From Pempheris klunzingeri (taxonomy: Eukaryota; Chordata; Actinopteri; Acropomatiformes; Pempheridae), in assembly GCF_042242105.1 (NCBI RefSeq), contig NW_027254956.1:62001-126000 (forward strand): DNA of 64,000 nucleotides. The letters run 5' to 3'. The translations under genes were made by a program, and so were the position numbers. The notes under the pieces were generated by a model. It had not been told where the DNA came from. It did not search any database and was given only the letters and a program-made list of their open reading frames with translations. This document shows, piece after piece, positions 61,537-64,000 of this stretch; the stretch's first letter is position 1; each line of letters opens with the position of its first letter.

Positions 61537-63811
61537 TCACACCCCTGAATCCCCTGTGTCTTCCTTTTTCTCTCCAGGAGCAGACACGTGGCTGCTGCTG
61601 CCCTCTGCTGGACCTCCTGTGGACTCACTCTCAGTTGTCGTCTTGGTGCTCGATGAAGAACCATCAGGGACTGCTTTCATTTCAGCCTCTGCAGGGCTGC
61701 TGGAGTGGCTGTGGCTGTGGCTGGGGCTGCCAGTGCGATGGCTGCGGTGCTTGCTCTTGCGTGGACTGGGGCTGCGGGACGTCGTCTTCATGAGGACAAC
61801 AGTGCTGTCATCTTCTGAACTGAAGTCAGAGCTGTCTGAAGAACTGTTGTCAGGACCCACAGTGGGAAGCTGGATCTGAAGATAGATAAAGAGGAGGATA
61901 TGAGTGGGATGGAGGAGGTAGAATAGAGAGAAAGAGCAGCAGTGGAGGTAATGCAAATAGTGTTAAAGTGCAGATGGCAAGCTAGCAGTAATAGCATACA
62001 ATACACGTAAAGTCCAAGAAATAATGCATTTGATTGTTTTAACCTCAAGAGAGCTGTGTCAGAGTTATGATTACCTGAAATGGCTCTGTTACACCCACAA
62101 TGGTGCTCATGTTGTTGCTATAGTAACCCAAGATAAAGTCCCCTGAGCCTTTGGGCAATTCCTCCTCAGTAAAGGTTACCTGGAAAACATTTACTCAGGC
62201 ATCTATTAAATGCGAAAGAAAATGATGTCTGAAGAGAGTTCAGCACGCATCCAGACTACCTGATGTTCTTGTCGATGAAAATCAGTTTCCTCTTGTTTGG
62301 CCCACACATACCCCACATAGTCCTTATGGTGTTTGAACCCCACCTGGAGGGGTGGGGGGCAGCACAATGAAATAATAACTACTTGCTTGAAATTGATCAT
62401 GAACAAAAACACTGACATGATGTCTTTAAACGTTACATGTCATTTCCCCTTAGGACCTGTGGTAGTAAGACTATATTTACCTTGTACAGTCCGATCCAGT
62501 CCCAAGAGCTGCGAGCAAAGTTGGGCACCAATTTGAATTTCGCTATGGCATCAGCGATACTATTCCACTCATCCTCCACCATGAGAGTGACCAGGGGAAT
62601 ATCCACCTTGTACGGGAACTACAGCGAACACTTACCATAAACATTTATGCAGTGCAAAAATACTACAAAGTATTGTATCATCGTATTAGCGCTAGTATTG
62701 AAAAGAGATGCAAACACTAAGTCATCTTTACAAAGTACCCTGATGTGTCTCACCTGCAGGGTGAAGATAGAGGAGACTGGTTTGTGGTCACTGACAGTGT
62801 ATTCCATGTGGCTTCGGTAGTAGTGCTGTGTCACTTTGGTTCCACTGGTCAAGCCTGAAATGGAGCCACGCTTCCCTGCACTGAGGCCAGCGCCGGCAGG
62901 TGCCGTGGCTCTCAGGCGCCACAGGATCCGGTCGGTCCAAGCTGGTTTACGCTTCTTCCCACTGGGTGGGACACAGACAGGGAGAAATGGAGCAAGAGAA
63001 AATAATACAAGCTTATTTAAAATCAGTACATGGAGAAAAAAAAAAAGGCCTTTTCATGCTCCTCTGGGCTAGTGAGGACTTTTCACAGAGACCATTACCG
63101 AGGCAGGCACAGTGATATCTGGGCAGTGGCCTAGAATTCATAACAGCACCCCCGGCATTACGAACCTCGTGTCGTATGTATCTGTTCCAACGTCAAACTT
63201 GTAGGTTGGGGGGAATTTCAGCGGCCCCTCTTGGAAACCCTCCAACACGGTCTCACTGTCTTTTGCCATATTGAGCTGTAATAATGAGAATTAGTAGACC
63301 TCACTCACTGAGGATTACTGTTTGTACACACTGACAGAGCTTTTAAGATGGTAGTGTTTCTCTACTGCCCTCTAGTGGAATTACCTACAGACTACCTACA
63401 TAATGAAAAAGGACACATTCTATCATGTACGTATGTGCATTCTTATCTAATGTTAAGATTTTAGAGAGAACAGATTTTTGAACAACAATTGTGGATAGGA
63501 TTTCAATGCATAGACTACTTTTGCTTCTTACTAAATTAAAAACTTAATCAAAAGTTAACCTTCAGCTGCTGTGAAATAGACGAACAAAGGGGCAAGTTTA
63601 TTTCATTGCTTTTAAGGAGAACCACATGCAGAGGAGTTAAATCTATTTTTACAGTCATTTCTATCTTTACACAGCATATTAGACAGTCTTTCTTTTTACC
63701 TGATCTTTTTCCCACAACAGTGAAAACTTGTTGTTATCGATGGTTGATTTTACCACTTGCATATCAAGGTCATCAATGCGGAAATTGAGATCCCCAAACC
63801 AGAACACCACA
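61537..63811 (-). CDS. inpp5j: Inositol polyphosphate 5-phosphatase J (PIPP), 3' part
   Basis: Removes the 5-phosphate from PI(4,5)P2/PI(3,4,5)P3-type lipids and soluble inositol phosphates. Exons 63700-63811, 63166-63275, 62754-62961, 62481-62618, 62260-62343, 62075-62179 and 61537-61875 form one open chain (1096 nt, first base completing a codon from an exon beyond the window). Catalytic motifs: [20 protein letters not shown] and SDHKPV. Then a SKICH domain ([42 protein letters not shown]) and a Ser/Arg/Pro-rich tail with [15 protein letters not shown]. The tail and the SKICH wording fit INPP5J better than the shorter INPP5K. The 5' end lies to the right, outside the window. The exon 63166-63275 donor is gttcgt, non-consensus beyond GT. 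Confidence 0.92.
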
Positions 63812-64000
63812 CTGTGAAAAAAAAAAAGAGTAATTTTATTCCTTCAAACAAGTGCAGGCACACATGTACTTTTGCAGTGCTGATTGTGACACCATTTCCC
63901 TCATAAAATATGAATATGGAGAAAACAAGTCATGGATTGTTTGTTACAGATATATCAGACTGGTTTTACTGTTATAAGACAGATACATCGAACAGTGTCT
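63812..64000. other. inpp5j intron running out of the window
   Basis: Follows the ttcacag acceptor of the exon ending at 63811; no further exon is visible before the window ends. Confidence 0.7.

Noticed and set aside
61526-61879. Plus-strand 117-aa Ser/Leu-rich frame
   Set aside because: Reverse complement of the Ser/Arg-rich inpp5j tail exon.
1-64000. CRISPR arrays, bacterial operons, rRNA or tRNA genes
   Set aside because: No regularly spaced repeats, no rRNA motifs and no convincing tRNA cloverleaf; the window is intron-rich vertebrate DNA.

Overview
The window is vertebrate nuclear DNA, almost certainly from a teleost (probably percomorph-like) fish. Genes are split into short GT-AG exons. 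The proteins match vertebrate families (MPO/EPX-type peroxidase, surfactant protein B-like saposin protein, USP39, C2orf68/UPF0561, MAT2A, INPP5J), and the spacers carry fish-type MITEs, LINE 3' tails and microsatellites. I assembled exon chains by hand from splice sites. Every chain that is complete in the window sums to a multiple of three.

Left part (about 2-22.4 kb, minus strand): two tandem myeloid-type haem peroxidase genes. Copy 1 (1998-6275, 14 coding exons, 890 codons plus stop) does not stop where the paralogue does. Its last peroxidase exon ends in a splice donor and continues in phase into a 33-bp collagen exon and a collagen/C1q exon, giving a peroxidase-collagen-C1q chimera. Copy 2 (10163-22386, 730 codons if uninterrupted) ends at an ordinary stop with no C1q, and one of its coding exons is split by an 8.4-kb endogenous retrovirus (10682-19093). 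That provirus has two identical 492-bp LTRs, a perfect 4-bp CAGC target duplication, a tRNA-Leu-type primer site and a polypurine tract. Its gag, pol and env are broken, most of the reverse transcriptase is absent, and a LINE fragment sits inside pol. The two peroxidase copies share sharply bounded near-identical tracts, introns included, which points to gene conversion.

Middle part (22.4-31.8 kb): gene-poor, with a Tc1-like MITE, two further inverted-repeat elements, a LINE 3' end and microsatellites.

Right part (31.8-64 kb): sftpb-like (+, 31837-35370), usp39 (-, 36021-40514) and the C2orf68 homologue (+, 40982-42474), the last two sharing a divergent promoter. A spacer of about 8 kb has no recognised gene. 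Then come mat2a (-, 52924-56072) and the 3' half of inpp5j (-, 61537-63811, running off the window). The order sftpb-usp39-C2orf68-mat2a matches the gene neighbourhood of human 2p11.2. The mat2a 3' UTR holds six hairpins with the METTL16 m6A motif (TACAGAGAA or TACAGAAAA), the known S-adenosylmethionine feedback device.

All function calls rest on reading translated exons and recalled family knowledge. No searches were run.
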